Positions 36,784 through 49,361 of a DNA stretch of 64,000 nt are shown one piece after another (the first letter of the stretch is position 1; every line of letters begins with the position of its first letter). Under the pieces are notes generated by a model. That model was not told where the DNA came from. It saw only the letters and a list, made by a program, of their open reading frames with translations, and made no database searches. This stretch comes from Sipunculus nudus (taxonomy: Eukaryota; Annelida; Sipuncula; Golfingiida; Sipunculidae), in the NCBI GenBank assembly GCA_026874595.1, contig CM049306.1:38022019-38086018 (forward strand). The letters run 5' to 3'. The position numbers and the translations under genes are program-made.

Positions 36784-39700
36784 AGATCAACATTCAGTTA
36801 CATATTGTAACTGTTATCTTAATTACAAGTAGATCGTTATTAATGAGAGGAAGTATTGTGGTATTAGAATTGTATGTATAACTAGTATTTCAGTCAAGCA
36901 TGTCTGAAATCTTAAATTGGTTAAATGTCAAGGATGACAAGCGGTGTCTCTTATAAATTATAAATTATTTTATAATACCCTAACTGAAATTATATTTATA
37001 AATTTTTTTATATATTTTGGAATTTTGATCTACATGGATATTTAAGCAGAGCATATATTAAATATGGTAGTCATATTTCTGGTTGTGAAGATGTCATAGT
37101 CAGCATTATTTACAGTTATTTTATTGCATGCAATTATTTATTCATACACATATATTAAATGAAAATTGATGTACACATTTTTACTCAGATAATGTATGAG
37201 TTTATACAGGCTTAATTTTGATATAGTATAAAAAAAGGTCTATGCCAGTGCTGTGGATAACAAAAATATGAGGAAAGGGTTGTTTTCTAAAAATACTTGT
37301 TTCTTTTTCATCAAATGAGAAAATGAGTAACTGAAACTGCTTAGAATTTTATTTGTAAATTATTTATTTTCTTTAACCAAATTATTAAAACATACTTTGC
37401 CAGCTGCAAGAAAAAAAATGCTCATGATACTGTTTGATATAATGTGTTTTGTGAATTATAGAAAAAAAAATGCGATAATGACAGGTGACAAAGACTTATC
37501 AACTTAATAAGAAAAGTTTTTGGGTTGATAGAATATAGAACTTATTTAAAATGTTACAATCTAAGTTTTATCAAAAAAGATTTCAAAGCATGGCCCTTTT
37601 TTATGCATAGTCTTAATGGTGCTCTCTGCTTATGTAATGTGTTACATAATCAGCCTTACATGGTTATTAGCATGAATATGAGTTATCTATGGGTTCAGAT
37701 TGATTTATTAACTGAAGATGTGTCAGAAGTTAACATTAGAATCTATCACTCGTTCTGAGTTGGTTTATTAACAGCTAATCAAATCAAGTAATTTCATGAT
37801 GAATTATTACATTATTAATGGATACGATGCCAATGAAGCTGTGATTAAACCAGTGTGAAATGAATTTGACTCTTTGGCTCTTTGCTATTTAAATTAATTA
37901 ACCCTTAACATTCAGGCATTTTAGATTTCAGGCAAATACTGACTTTACACAGCCAGGTTTGCTTATGTTTTGTTGTCTTTTTACACAATTTTCAACAGTT
38001 ATTACAGAAATCGTATGCTTAGACTAATGGAAATCTTTACAACAGAAAGTTATTATGCAATATGTATGACCTCAGAGAATCTTGCCAAATGAGGTGAGCC
38101 TAGCTGCAAATTTTGAGTGATCTTTAGTGACCCTCTGATCAGTAAAGGAGGGATTTCAACAATAACAGGTTAGAACATGGCACAGCCTTATCACAAGAAA
38201 GTGCAGATTGTAAAAAATTATAGAAAATTGCAATTAAATTTAATAAGATTCACGATACAACAGTTTAGGTTTTTTAGTTATTACTGTTGTTTTGTATACT
38301 TAGAATCTGGCAAGTAATAAAATGAATAAGGACCTAGAAATGTATGGGCATGAAATGTAGAAACCTTATGTGAACACTTATCACCCAACACAAGTAAGGG
38401 TTACATGTTCTGCACAGCTCATTGCCTCTCCCATGGTAAGCATGATTCAAGAATGCTAAGTATGACTTTAGGTTGAGCCTATCTGTGTAATTTAATTACC
38501 TTATCTGACATCTAATTATCAGAATTTTAAAAGAAAATGATAAATTCTGATAGTTTGTAATAAACATCTATCATTAAAATTTCATTGATCTATTGCCCCC
38601 TCATAAAACACACGCTGCTAAAAATATTTTTTTTTACAAGATAGCATTAAAAAAAGTAAAAAATGATCCAAAGATAAAGCCAAAATTTAATTTATTCTTT
38701 TATTCCAGGACCAGTCAGACCTAGTTTCATGACAACAGAGATATTTAAATCATCTAAGTTTGAGTACTATAAGCAAAAGTGGTATTACTGTACTACCAGT
38801 AGTTATGTTCCAGACCCTGAATATAAGCAGAATTCTGCATGACATGATAAACCCAGCCAAGAGTGCTTACAATACAGCAGTTATGGTATTTGTTACATCT
38901 GTTGTTTTGTCATAGAAAGTATTGAATGCTGATTCTGTGAATTCAGTATATGAACATTTTGTAGCAAAAATAAAATCAAATGATAAAGTAGTTGTTTCAT
39001 AGAGGTTCGTTAACGTAGGAACTTTGAATGTATTAAGATGACTGTCAATAAGTGATTTGGTTCTCTCAGTGGTACTACATTTGACAAAAAATGGAAAACT
39101 TCAGGGGTCTAATATAGAAAAAAAAACAGTTTATCAACATGAACTGTATGTACTAGTTATTTGTCTGTCATGTTAAAGCTGAACTTGTCTTAAAAGGGGA
39201 TTCTCCACCAATTATGATTATTTAGTGAGCAAATGCTTGCTTCACTAAGTGGCTGGTATTGCTTTATAATGTCCACTTTTAAGACTACATACATGTATGC
39301 AAGATTAAAGCTGTTTCCACTCCTGATGATTGAATACAATCTCAGATAGGTAGGAAAATCACATGTGAAAATAATGTGTTTCTAACAGTTTACTATATTT
39401 ACATTATTTTTGCAGTTCATGAAGTTATTTTACAATTGCTGTCAGATAGCACTCCAAGAGCACATACCTCTCCAACGATTTGGGATTTTTCCATTTCCCA
39501 TGACCCACCTGTTTATAAGTAACAAAAATATCCACCAAATGTCATGACAATGTGGGTGATTGATAGGAAATATATAAGACAATATAAAATGGTCTAGCAT
39601 TCATAAAAAGATCACAAAAGGATCACAGAAAAAAATAATAAACCCTTTAAATTTTTCTACTTTTTAAAAAGTATGCACAGAAATGAAATTATGGGAGGTA

Positions 39701-41380
39701 TATACACATGGCAGAATAGAGAATTTCCATCCAAAGTTGTTGGCACTACAGTAAGACAAATAAAGCCAGCTGCACTTATATAAATAGGAATACCATATCA
39801 TTTGAGATTTATTTAATAAGAGTACCCCTAAATTCATTTGTGGACTCGTATCGTTGCTTAGACTGGATAAGTGGGAAACATGTTTGGTGTCATTGTTTGC
39901 ACATTGTATACACAGCTCTTTGGGGTAGGAAGCAGAAATTTACACTGGAGTTTTAAGGTTAATTTAATTTTATAATTTAAAATGTTAATTTTTATGGGTT
40001 AATGGAGATAGTTATATGTGTAAACTAGTTTATATGGAATTATATTCAGTATGTTCACATTAATTTTATATGCTATTACACTTTCATAGTAAAGTGTTGT
40101 TTACAGATAAATATGCTGTCACATGTTTTACGGTAATTTTATTTTATTTTAATATTTAAATACCCTTGTGTTCTGTATACCATTACGTATTGAGCAGGTG
40201 TGGAATCTCTGATGTCATTGGTATATCATGTGTAAGAGTCATCCTTTATGATGGGTTCTTTATACTCTGGACGCATTTCAGTTGTAATTATTTCATTTTT
40301 CATTTCACTGCACAAAATCTGTTTACAAAGTATAAAACATTGTATCTGCTGTTTTGCACACGTTTAGGACTTGGGCAACACTAAAAGGAATTTTTGTTGT
40401 ACGGTTGCTGAAAACAAAAAATATGGTGCCAGCACGCAATTTTGTCTCTTGTTCTTTACTGGTCAATACACAGTAATTGGAATTTTGCCAGCTTGCCCAG
40501 AAAATTTGTTACAGTATTGGAAATCATGTATATGATCAACACAAATTTTGTCCATTTTCCATTCCTAAAAGAATTCTTTTTTTTTTAAATTTGTGCCATG
40601 GCACTTCTTAACAACTGGTCGATCTTCATGATAGCACCTGCATTGTCTCTAGACCAAAGTTTTGCCATAATATGCAGAACAACAACTGTGTAAGCTTTTT
40701 CTCTAGTGGTATTGTATCATGTATGTAATCAGAATAAAAGCGTGAAATTTTATTTTCTACAAAAGAACATACAGATGAGCAAAGTGATGTGTAGAGTTGC
40801 TTATTTTGGTATGTCTGTGTCCAGTTTAATCAGCAGTGCACAATCATGATTTGTTCAATGCCAAAATCTGACTGCCACATTTAACAATATGCTTGGCAAG
40901 TTCTTGTATGTTCACACAGTGGCCAGCAAACCAAAGTGCCCTTTCTTCACGTTTTATTATTGCCAGTTTTAAGTAAACCAGCATTTGAGACACAACATTT
41001 TCAAAATATGTTTTAAAGTCCTTAACCGTGAAAGTTTACACGGATCCATGCACTAGAGTGATCAGAGAATTGAAGGGGCCTATTCTGACACCTGACCTTT
41101 ATCACATAAAGGTGACTCCTTGTATCTGTAACAGTGTAATAAAAATAAACCAAAAGCGCCAATCAAATGCAGCCCAAGCTTTCCGTTTTGATAATAATCA
41201 CGTGTTTATAACCTGGGGGCGCGACTGAATGGCCACCCGTCGTAACCCAACACGTCCACAAAGGGCATCTGGAGGCAAATGAGACTAATCTGTTTTGCAA
41301 TTTATAAAAGATTATCCAGATATAACATTTATTAACCTTTTAACCCTGACTCCTGTGCAATCAACCACCTCCGGTAACAT
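36784..41380. other. Long AT-rich flank, possible 3' UTR or intergenic DNA
   Basis: About 4.6 kb without a supportable exon, RNA gene or bordered repeat. Low repeat content here contrasts with both sides. It may be a long Porcupine 3' UTR, since AATAAA hexamers occur at 38969 and 40733. Open frames at 37525-37758, 40166-40384 and 41028-41228 match nothing I know. Confidence 0.5.
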
Positions 41381-41387
41381 GCTTTTT

Positions 41388-41444
41388 AGCTCAGCTGACT
41401 CTAAGTCATCTGAGCTATGATGATGGTTCTTAGTCCATCCTTTC
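41388..41444 (+). mobile_element. AGCTCAG-family 5' end fragment
   Basis: Only the 5' hairpin (agctcagctgact/agtcatctgagct) and about 30 bp remain before a palindromic insertion at 41445. Confidence 0.7.
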
Positions 41445-41523
41445 TTATCATAAAGGCAGGCCTTATTTCCACTCCCCGGGAGTGGCAATAAGGAATGCTT
41501 ATTTCCACTCCCCCTTATGATAA
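41445..41523. repeat. Palindromic foldback insertion
   Basis: TTATCATAA (41445-41453) and TTATGATAA (41515-41523) are inverted ends. Inside is a near palindrome CTTATTTCCACTCCC / GGGAGTGGCAATAAG (41462-41492) plus another CTTATTTCCACTCCC. A related palindrome is at 46182-46241. Confidence 0.75.
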
Positions 41524-41720
41524 AAACATGTACAGTCTTGAGTATTTTGGCAGTTTAAGTGACCAAAAATTGGTGCTCATTCTTTCCAGTGATAAAGGTA
41601 GTTTAATAATTGCTTTTCTTTACAAAATCCTCACTCAAATACTTCTATAGACACAATAGTATCACACAGTTAAACATTTCCAGAGCTAAGTTCTTTAAAC
41701 AATGAAGTTTTTCAGTTTTT

Positions 41721-42115
41721 AGCTCAGCTGACTAAAAGTCATCTGAGCTATAGTCGTGGTCCATTGTCCGTCGTCCATCCGTCCGTCTGTCCGTAGATGT
41801 GGCACATTTTGAAACCGTAAGACCTAGGAATCCAAAATTCAGCATAAAGTTAGATGTCCCCAAGATCTCCTACCAAGCGGAAAACTGGGTCTTTGCGACT
41901 TTGTTCCTTTGAAAAATTAAGGAAAAACCTCAGCTTTTTTTATTAAAAACCTATTTTCACACTTCAGGACTGCCTAATATCAAAACCACTCATCTGTTTT
42001 CCCTCATATTTACCATAAATATTCCTCTGTATAGTTCCTATGTACATGCCAGAAATAAGGTCTGTATTATATAATTTGAAAAAGTTATGGGCTCAAACAT
42101 GATGCATTTTGTAAC
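41721..42115 (+). mobile_element. AGCTCAG-family element, 5' truncated body (395 bp)
   Basis: 5' hairpin, 'gtccgtcgtccatccgtccg' tract and the first body module ('gacctaggaatccaaaattc'). Stops after 'gatgcattttgtaa' where the other copies continue. Confidence 0.75.
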
Positions 42116-43718
42116 TGGCTGAGAGTCCTTATCAGTAGACTGTTGGCACCTCATTTGTGAGCTCTGGTTTTGTGTCCATATGCCCAGACCAGTGATATCA
42201 GCTCTTTCCTCATAATACAAGAAAAAGCCCAGACAGTTTAACTGGATTGGCACCTGTACCCTGGTAGGTTGTTTCAGTAATTAACCATACCACTGATTTC
42301 ATCTTGAACATTTTCAATGTTACTGTTGTGTCAGAAGAGGCGAAAATTACTAGAACTTTGAATAGAGAAATATTAAAACTGTAAATGTAACATAGGATGC
42401 TTTAAGACCATTGTTACTATACTGATTAGATAGATATGCATCTCAAAGGTAAGCCTAATAACCTTCATTATTTATTGTATCGCCAGACACAGTCTGGAGA
42501 TACTATTGTTTAGGCACGGTTGCGCCGCCGCCGCAGAGATTTCGTTTTGACGCGATAACTCAAAAAATATTTCACAGATCTTTACCAAACTTGACATGTG
42601 CATAGATATGGGTAAGAGGACGACGCCTATAAAAAATGGGGTCATGACCTTTACTAGGAGAGTGACCTTGACATTGAATATGTCCATTTTAGGGGAAAAT
42701 CACACAAAGTCTAAAATATCTCAAGAAATCTTGCATGGATTGATCCAAAAATCAACGTGACCAAAGATCTTGGATAGTGTTGTCGTGGCGCCACCTGTTA
42801 TCCTTTTCTTGTTTTCGTGCTGTTAAATACCCCCTTCATTGCCATTTAACAATACTGTAAGCATTATAAGTCAAAAACTAATGGCTAGATTTCTTTCATA
42901 TTATGCATATACATAGACATGGGTTATGGGATGATGCATTTTTAAATTGGGGTCATGACCTTTCCTATGAGAGTGACCTTGACCTTGAATATTGCCATAC
43001 ATGGTGAAAATCACACAAAATCATTAATATCTCAATAAGGATGCATGGATTGGTCCAAAAATCATATTTACTGAAGATCTTGGATAGATTTGTCTTTTGC
43101 GGAAGACAGGTGGTGTCACCTTTTGTCTTTCTCTTGTTTTTGTGTCTTTTAATACCCCATCATTGCCACTTCACAGTACTGTGAGCATTAAAAGTCTAAA
43201 ACTTATGGACAGATTGGGCTGAAACTGTGCATGTACATTGATCTTGGATACTTGTATTGAAGACTGGTGGCGCCATCTGCAATCTTTTGCTGTGGTGTCC
43301 ATCTGTACATGTGCTTTGTGTGAAAATTGCTCATATCTCCAGAGTGGTTCAAGGTATTGATCTAAAATTTGACATGTCCATTCATCTTGGAAAGTTTTCT
43401 CGTAAACCAGACATTTGGCACCACCTACCTTCCCACTTTTGTAGAATAAATTAATGCCCTTTTCTGAGGAGTGATTTGCCCTATTTGCCTGAAATTGTGA
43501 CTATCCATAGATCTTGCACTCCTCCTCCTTTTTTTAAAGACAGGTGGTGCAATCTGCAATCGTTTTGCGGTGGCGTCCCTCTGTACATGTGCCTTGGGTG
43601 AAAATTGCTTATAACTTTGGAGTGGTTCAAAGTATTTTTCTGAAATCTGGCATGCCCATCCATCTTTGAAAGTTTTCTCGTAAACCAGACAGGTGGCGCC
43701 ACCTACGTTCCCAATTTT

Positions 43719-44960
43719 AGCTCAGCTGACTGTAACTCAATTGAGGTATAGGAATGGCGCTTTGTCCGTCGGCCGTCCGGCCGTCCGTTAGCAGGGCACA
43801 AATCGTAACTGCTGGACCTGAAAACTTCTACGTGAATATCCCGGGAGGTCAATAAAACATCTTCTTGGAAACCTGAAATTAGGTCACTGCGACCTATATC
43901 CTCCCAGCTATTGGGCTTGAAAGTACCCCCCAGAATAATCAAAAATATAATACAAAACCTCCAATATCTTGATAATTAATGCATGGATTGTCATGAATCT
44001 TGCCTTGAATATTGACCATGACTAGTTTTGTCAGTTCCCGAAAAGTGGTGGCGCCACCGGTTTTTTTTTGTTATTTTAACGAATATTTTTTTTTACTATT
44101 AAATGACAACAATCATGTCCGTTTCTCAGCTGTAATTACATCTAGTGTCCCAAAACCTGTTTCACAAGTGGATGCCATATAGTTATCACCCTGTCTGTCT
44201 GTCTGTTTGTTTGTCCATCAATCCATCCACACAAATTTGTTTCCAGATGATAACTCTAGGTTGTATTGACACATGGATTTCAAACTTGACTTACATATGG
44301 CCCACCACTAAAGCAAAAACCTATATGATTTTGGGGTCATGAGGTCAAAAGTCAAGGTCACAGGACTAATTTTTTTAAAAAGATTATTGCCGCATTTTAA
44401 GCCAAGCTTTTCATCCAAAACCTTCCATCTTGCACATATAGCTGAGCTGCCTATAGGGGAAGAAACTGATTGATTTGGGGGTCACAAGGTCAAAGATCAT
44501 CGTCACAGGGTCCCATCTGTCCACATATTTGTTTCTGAATGATAACTCCAGTTCGGATTGACATATTGGTTTCAATTTTGACTTATATCTGACACACTAT
44601 TATTGTAAGAACCCTTTTGATTCTGGGGTCATGAGATCAAAGGTCAAGGTCACAGGACCCACTACTTTAGAAAGATTGTGGATACATTTTAAGCCAAACT
44701 TTTCATCTCAATCCTTCCATTATCAACATGTGGTGCACCTGCCAATAGGGGAAGTTTTTCTTTTGATTTTGGGGTCATAAGGTCAAAGGTTAAGGTCACA
44801 GGGCCCATCCATTCACAAATAAGTTTATGGATGATAAGTCTAGTTTGGGAAGACAGGTTGGCTTCAAACTGATCACAGGATCAATATTTTGGAAAACCTC
44901 ATAAACATATATCCTTATAGACAAATGCAGCTGAGCGTCGAGACCCATGGGTCCCTAGTT
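43719..44960 (+). mobile_element. AGCTCAG-family element nested in the CGCCAGAC element
   Basis: 5' hairpin variant (agctcagctgact...caattgaggt) from 43719, a GTCC tract near 43762-43790, and 3' end CAGCTGAGC, palindrome GACCCATGGGTC (44942-44953) and CCCTAGTT. The host sequence resumes with 'ttgtataaaaaattaatgccc', matching the uninterrupted modules at 43440 and 45240, so the borders are secure. It contains four spaced AGGTCA clusters. Confidence 0.82.
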
Positions 44961-44972
44961 GTATAAAAAATT

Positions 44973-45805
44973 AATGCCCTTTTCTGTTGAGTGATTTGCC
45001 CTATTTGCCTGAAATAGTGCATATCCATAGATCTTCGACTCCTCCATCTTGTACATAAGACTGGTGGCGCCATCTACAATCATTTTGCCCTTGCGTCCAT
45101 TTTTACATGTGCTTTCGGTGAAAATTGCTTTTATCCCCGGAATGGTTCAAGGTATTTGTCTGAAACTTGGCATGTCCATTCATCATGGAAAATTTTCTCG
45201 TAGACCAGAAAGGTGGCACCACCTACCTTCCCTTTTTTGTAAAATAAATTAATGCCCTTTTCTCAGGAGTGATTTGACCTATTTGCCTGAAATTGAGCAT
45301 ATCCATAGATCTTAGACTCCTCCATCTTGTACATAAGACTGGTGGCGCCATCTACAATCAATTAGCCCTTGCGTCCATTTGTACATGTGCTTTCGGTGAA
45401 AATTGCTTTTATCCCCGGAATGGTTCAAGGTATTTGTCTGAAACTTGGCATGTCCATTCATAGTGGAAAATTTTCTCGTAGACCAGAAAGGTGGCGCCAC
45501 CTACCTTCCCTTTTTTTGTAGAATAAATTAATGCCCTTTTCTCAGGAGTGATTTGGCCTATTGGCCTGAAATTGTGCAAATCCATAGATCTTGGACTCCT
45601 CCATCTTGTACGCAAGACTGGTGGCGCCGTCTGCAATCGTTTTGCAATGGTGTCCATCTGTGCATTTGTATAAGATGAAAATTGCTCATATCTGAGGAGT
45701 CCTTCAATATGTTGGTCTCCAAATTGGCATGTACATCCATCTTGGAGGGTTTTCTCGTCAACCAGACAGGTGGTGCTACCTACTTTACCATTTTTATAGT
45801 ATAAA
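44973..45805 (+). repeat. Tandem 280-bp modules
   Basis: Three modules start at 'atgcccttttct' near 44972, 45251 and 45531. Two older ones lie at about 43250 and 43453. Each contains 'ctggtggcgccatct', 'gtacatgtgctt' and 'accagaaaggtggc'. The many short peptides read across them are shared only because of the duplication. Confidence 0.88.
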
Positions 45806-45995
45806 TTTATCCCATTTTCATAAGAGTGATTCTCTGTATTGGCCCCTATATTTGGTGAAAAGTATTGTTTCTCACTTTGATAGATGTTTCATAGTCGCTT
45901 GCCAAGTGTCAGTATATGCTGTTGAAAATGGGGGGGGGGGGGGGGACTAATTGTCTGGCGATACTATGGCACCTGCGGTGCCAAGAAATATCTTG

Positions 45996-45997
<2 letters not shown>

Positions 45998-46090
<93 letters not shown>
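45998..46090. repeat. (TA)n microsatellite
   Basis: About 46 TA units immediately after the 3' terminus of the CGCCAGAC element. Confidence 0.98.
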
Positions 46091-46092
<2 letters not shown>

Positions 46093-46181
46093 TCAATGTT
46101 ATCCTATAGAGCTGCTGTAAATGAATATCTATTCTAAAAAACGCTTATCTGTTCGATCTAACATGGGGATTAGTAATTCCT

Positions 46182-46241
46182 AGGGGGAGTAGAAATAAGC
46201 ATCGCTTATTTCCACTCCCAGGGGGGAGTGGAAATAAGCAT
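46182..46241. repeat. Palindromic foldback fragment
   Basis: Inverted copies of GGGAGTGGAAATAAGC/GCTTATTTCCACTCCC surround short spacers. Same family as the insertion at 41445-41523. Confidence 0.7.
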
Positions 46242-46795
46242 TTCCTATCACAAAACGTTAGACTGACACATTTTTGGCCGTGACAACCCGGCTCAGACCG
46301 TGATAATTGGCCTGGTAAGCCTGCTTGATACAAGCAATATCGAAGATTGCATCGCAATGGTCTTCCATCATGTTGCATTCGTATTGTGCTAAAAGCCCAT
46401 AATCTTAACATTATGCTACAAATGATGAATTATCACAAGGGAATAAATGTGAACTCACAATCCAAACTGAAACCCCGTGTCTATATATATATGGTAAAGA
46501 GTCATTTCCTGTATTGCGTTCAAGTTGGCTGCGTCTAGTAACCAGTAAAGCCGTGCGAGCCAGGCTTGTATTCATGCAGTCAGAAATTCAACAAACATGC
46601 GGAAGGGTTTACAAATACGCTGAATTAAAACGGAATTTTTCTGCTCATGTTTGGTGTTGTCAGGAAGTACACTTAAAATGCTAACGATTAGTCTAGTTTA
46701 TTTCAATTGACGGTGTACCTTTAGGCCATGAGGCTTTGTCAAAAATGACAAAAACATTTGCATACTCATGGGACCTTATAATGCGTTCCTCAGAC
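46242..46795. other. No feature seen
   Basis: Unassigned sequence with stops in all frames and no repeat borders recognised. Confidence 0.45.
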
Positions 46796-46839
46796 CTAGA
46801 TGTAAAGGCACTCTGACAGCCAGTAATCTGGTTGTAATG

Positions 46840-46985
46840 TCAGAGGGCCGATATGGCGCTAACACGTTTTGACACCATTTGACCTACGAATTCGAAAACT
46901 GGACATACTGTTAGATGTACCTAAGTTCTCCAACCAAAGACGAAACCAGGTCATTGCAACGTCGTTCCTTTTCATATCACGCATA
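46840..46985 (+). mobile_element. Old AGCTCAG-family body fragment
   Basis: 'gacacgtttt'-like start, then 'gacctacgaattcgaaaac', 'actgttagatgtacc' and 'gtcattgcaacgtcgttcctt' follow the order of the first body module but with many changes. Confidence 0.55.
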
Positions 46986-47084
46986 AATAATAAAATATGC
47001 ATTTAAGCTCTTATAATTGGAAGGAATTGATGATATACTGGAGATTTATTTAAGCTTTCAGAAGACCATGTCAGAACTGCCAGT

Positions 47085-47481
47085 AAGGATCAATTATATC
47101 TGTTCAGTGACCACGCACCTGAACCCCACAGATACAGATATAGCCCACATGCTCCCATTTGGTGTTTTCATTCAACTTTCGACAGGTCACCTCTCTCCCT
47201 TGAGAAATGCTGATAACGCGCATACGTATAACATGCAGCTTTGCTTACCACGAGTACACCATTATTTATGATGCCCCCCCCCCCCCCCCCCCCCCCGGAT
47301 AATTGAGGATCAATTATATCTGTTCAGTGACCACGCACCTGAACCCCACAAATACAGATATAGCCCACATGCTCCCATTTGGTGTTTTCATTCAACTTTC
47401 AACTGGTCATCTCTCTCCTAATAAAACGCATACGTATAACGTGCAGCTTTGCTTACCACGAGTAAACCATTATTTATGATG
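47085..47481 (+). repeat. Tandem duplication, about 220-bp period, separated by a C-run
   Basis: 'gatcaattatatctgttcag' starts at 47087 and 47307 and both copies run to 'cattatttatgatgc'. A run of C (47274-47296) lies between them. The second copy lacks a short piece around 'gagaaatgctgat'. Confidence 0.88.
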
Positions 47482-47494
47482 CGAGACTTGCTCT

Positions 47495-48054
47495 GCAGGT
47501 AACCCAGCAAGAACTGAATTACAGTAATCCAGGCGAGATATTACTGTGGCGCAAATGAGCCTACAGCACGCATTAATATAGAGGAAACGCCGGATTGAAG
47601 CTATACTAATATAATCATGCATTGAAAGATTACGATCAATCTTAACACCTAGATACTTCACTGAATTTTGAAAAGGAACAGTGCAGCCCCCAATGATAAT
47701 AGACTTACTGTCAGTCATCCTTAGAAGGGGTTTAGATCCGACAGGCATAATTTCAGTCTTGTCAGTATTCAATTTAGGTTTGTTGCTGGTCATCAAAGAT
47801 AGTATATCCTCAATACAAGCTTGTATGCTTAACTGAACAGAGCTGGACTCACATGGTTGACTACTTTTTGACAGTTCAGTGTCATCAGCATACTTATGAA
47901 AAGAACAATCATGTGCAGATATTATGCAAGATAGGGGTTGTGAATATAAAGTGAACAATATAGGTCCTAACACGGATCCCTGGGGAACCCCGTACAACAA
48001 AGTACATGGGTCTGATTTTCTACCGTCGAGCATAACAGCTTGGGAATTTCAGCC
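47495..48054 (-). pseudogene. Non-LTR retrotransposon reverse transcriptase fragment
   Basis: The minus-strand reading contains GVPQGSVLGPILFTLYSQPL and the catalytic box HKYADDTEL. It continues with NTDKTEIMPVGS, VKYLGVKIDRNLSM and SRLDYCNSVLAGLP, in the order of CR1/Jockey-like LINE reverse transcriptases. Only the palm/thumb part remains (about 180 residues of a protein usually near 900). No endonuclease, RNase H or 3' tail is present. The frame is intact across this piece, so it is truncated rather than heavily mutated. The start at 48033 is arbitrary, since similarity begins slightly upstream. Confidence 0.9.
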
Positions 48055-48229
48055 GAAATATAATGCGATAACTTTTGTAATACGTGTATTTGTATCTGCA
48101 AACACAGTTTTATGGGTTCTATGTTTTCACGAGGGTTTTGCCTTTCGTTTCTGGAGAAACCTCTGAGACCCTTGGACTGATCTTTCCGAAACCCACCATA
48201 GTTCTTCGCTCACATGTGAACTTGTGCGT

Positions 48230-49058
48230 AAGAAAGACTGGTGTCGCCACCTGCAATCCTTTTTGTGCAGAATGAATCTGTGTGTCGTTTTGATAACAGC
48301 CTCAGGAGTTGTTCTATGTATTGAGCTGAAATTTGTGCATGTCCTTAGATCTTGGATCTCTCCATCTCATGGTGGTGCCATCTACAATCATTTTCGCGTG
48401 GCGTCCTTCAGTGCGTTTGCTTTGGGTGAAAATAGCTCCTATCTTAGGAGTGGTTAAATGTATTGGTTTAAAATTTTGTATGTCAGATTTCTTTCAGTTA
48501 TCTGAGCTAAAAACGGAACGGCAGGTGGCGTTACCTGACTGGTCTACAACGAAGCTATTCAAGACAGACAAACATGCACAGTTTCAGGCTGATACATCCA
48601 TCCATTCCCGAGACTTGAGCGATTTTCCCCTAAAGCAAACGGGCGGATGGACGCCACGCAAAAAATTGCAGATGTCGCCACCAGTCGTAAGTATGAGATA
48701 GAGGTATCGAAGATCTATGGACATGCACAATTTCAGTCCACTACGGCAGACCACTCCTGAAGAAAGGGCATCAATGTACTCTACGAAAACGGGAAGGTAG
48801 GGGGCGCTACTTGTCTGGTCTACGAGAAAAATCTCCAAGATGTATGGACATACAAAATTTTAAACCATTACATTGAACTACTCCTAAGATAGGAGCTATT
48901 TTCACCCAAAGCAAACGCACTGAAGGACGCCACGCGAAAATGATTGTAGATGGCACCACCATGAGATGGCGAGATCCATGATCTAAGGACATGCACAATT
49001 TCAGCTCAATACATTGAACAACTCCTGAGGCTGTTATCAAAACGACACACAGATTCAT
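48230..49058. repeat. Large inverted repeat (two about 220-bp arms)
   Basis: The left arm starts with 'atgaatctgtgtgtcgtttt' at 48271 and runs to about 48490. The right arm (about 48843-49057) is its reverse complement, ending 'aaaacgacacacagattcat'. The spacer (48491-48842) is related sequence with ‘gtggcg’ motifs. The text resembles the 280-bp modules of the CGCCAGAC element, so this looks like a head-to-head rearranged fragment of it. Confidence 0.85.
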
Positions 49059-49361
49059 ACTGACTGACTGAAAGTCATCTGAGCTATAGCGATCACATTT
49101 TGTCCATCTGTCCGTCCGTCAGTCCGTTAACACGGCACAAATCGTAACCCCTGGATCTAGAATCTTGTATTTTGACATGCAGGGAAGTCCATGAAAAATC
49201 TCCTTGGAAACCTAAAATAAGGTCTCCGTTACCCATATCCTACGAGCTATGATTCAGTTGAATAGGGATACCACCTACTAATTTGGGCATCCAGATGATA
49301 AAATTCCTTTTGTGAATGTCTTCCTAGTTAGCTGAGCGTCATGACCCCTGGGTCCCTTGTT
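49057..49361 (+). mobile_element. AGCTCAG-family element, 0.3-kb variant
   Basis: 5' 'ctgactgaaagtcatctgagct', a 'gtccgtccgtcagtccg' tract, one 'gaaacctaaaataaggtc' module and a 3' end TAGCTGAGC...GACCCCTGGGTCCCTTGTT. It is a miniature member, most like the copy at 15911. Confidence 0.75.

Larger units (their letters stand above)
42478..45997 (+). mobile_element. Helentron/HINE-like element, CGCCAGAC family (3.5 kb)
   Basis: 5' hairpin at 42478-42503 (GTATCGCCAGAC / GTCTGGAGATAC, loop about ACA). Near the 3' end is the inverse TGTCTGGCGATAC (45952-45964), then a perfect hairpin TGGCACC-TGC-GGTGCCA (45967-45983) and terminus CTTGTT at 45992-45997, directly followed by a (TA)n tract. The body holds tandem 280-bp modules and a nested AGCTCAG element at 43719-44960. 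No protein genes. Confidence 0.78.

Noticed and set aside
48333-48701. 122-residue frame as a gene
   Set aside because: Lies across the inverted repeat, and the same peptide is read from the opposite arm. It is repeat sequence.
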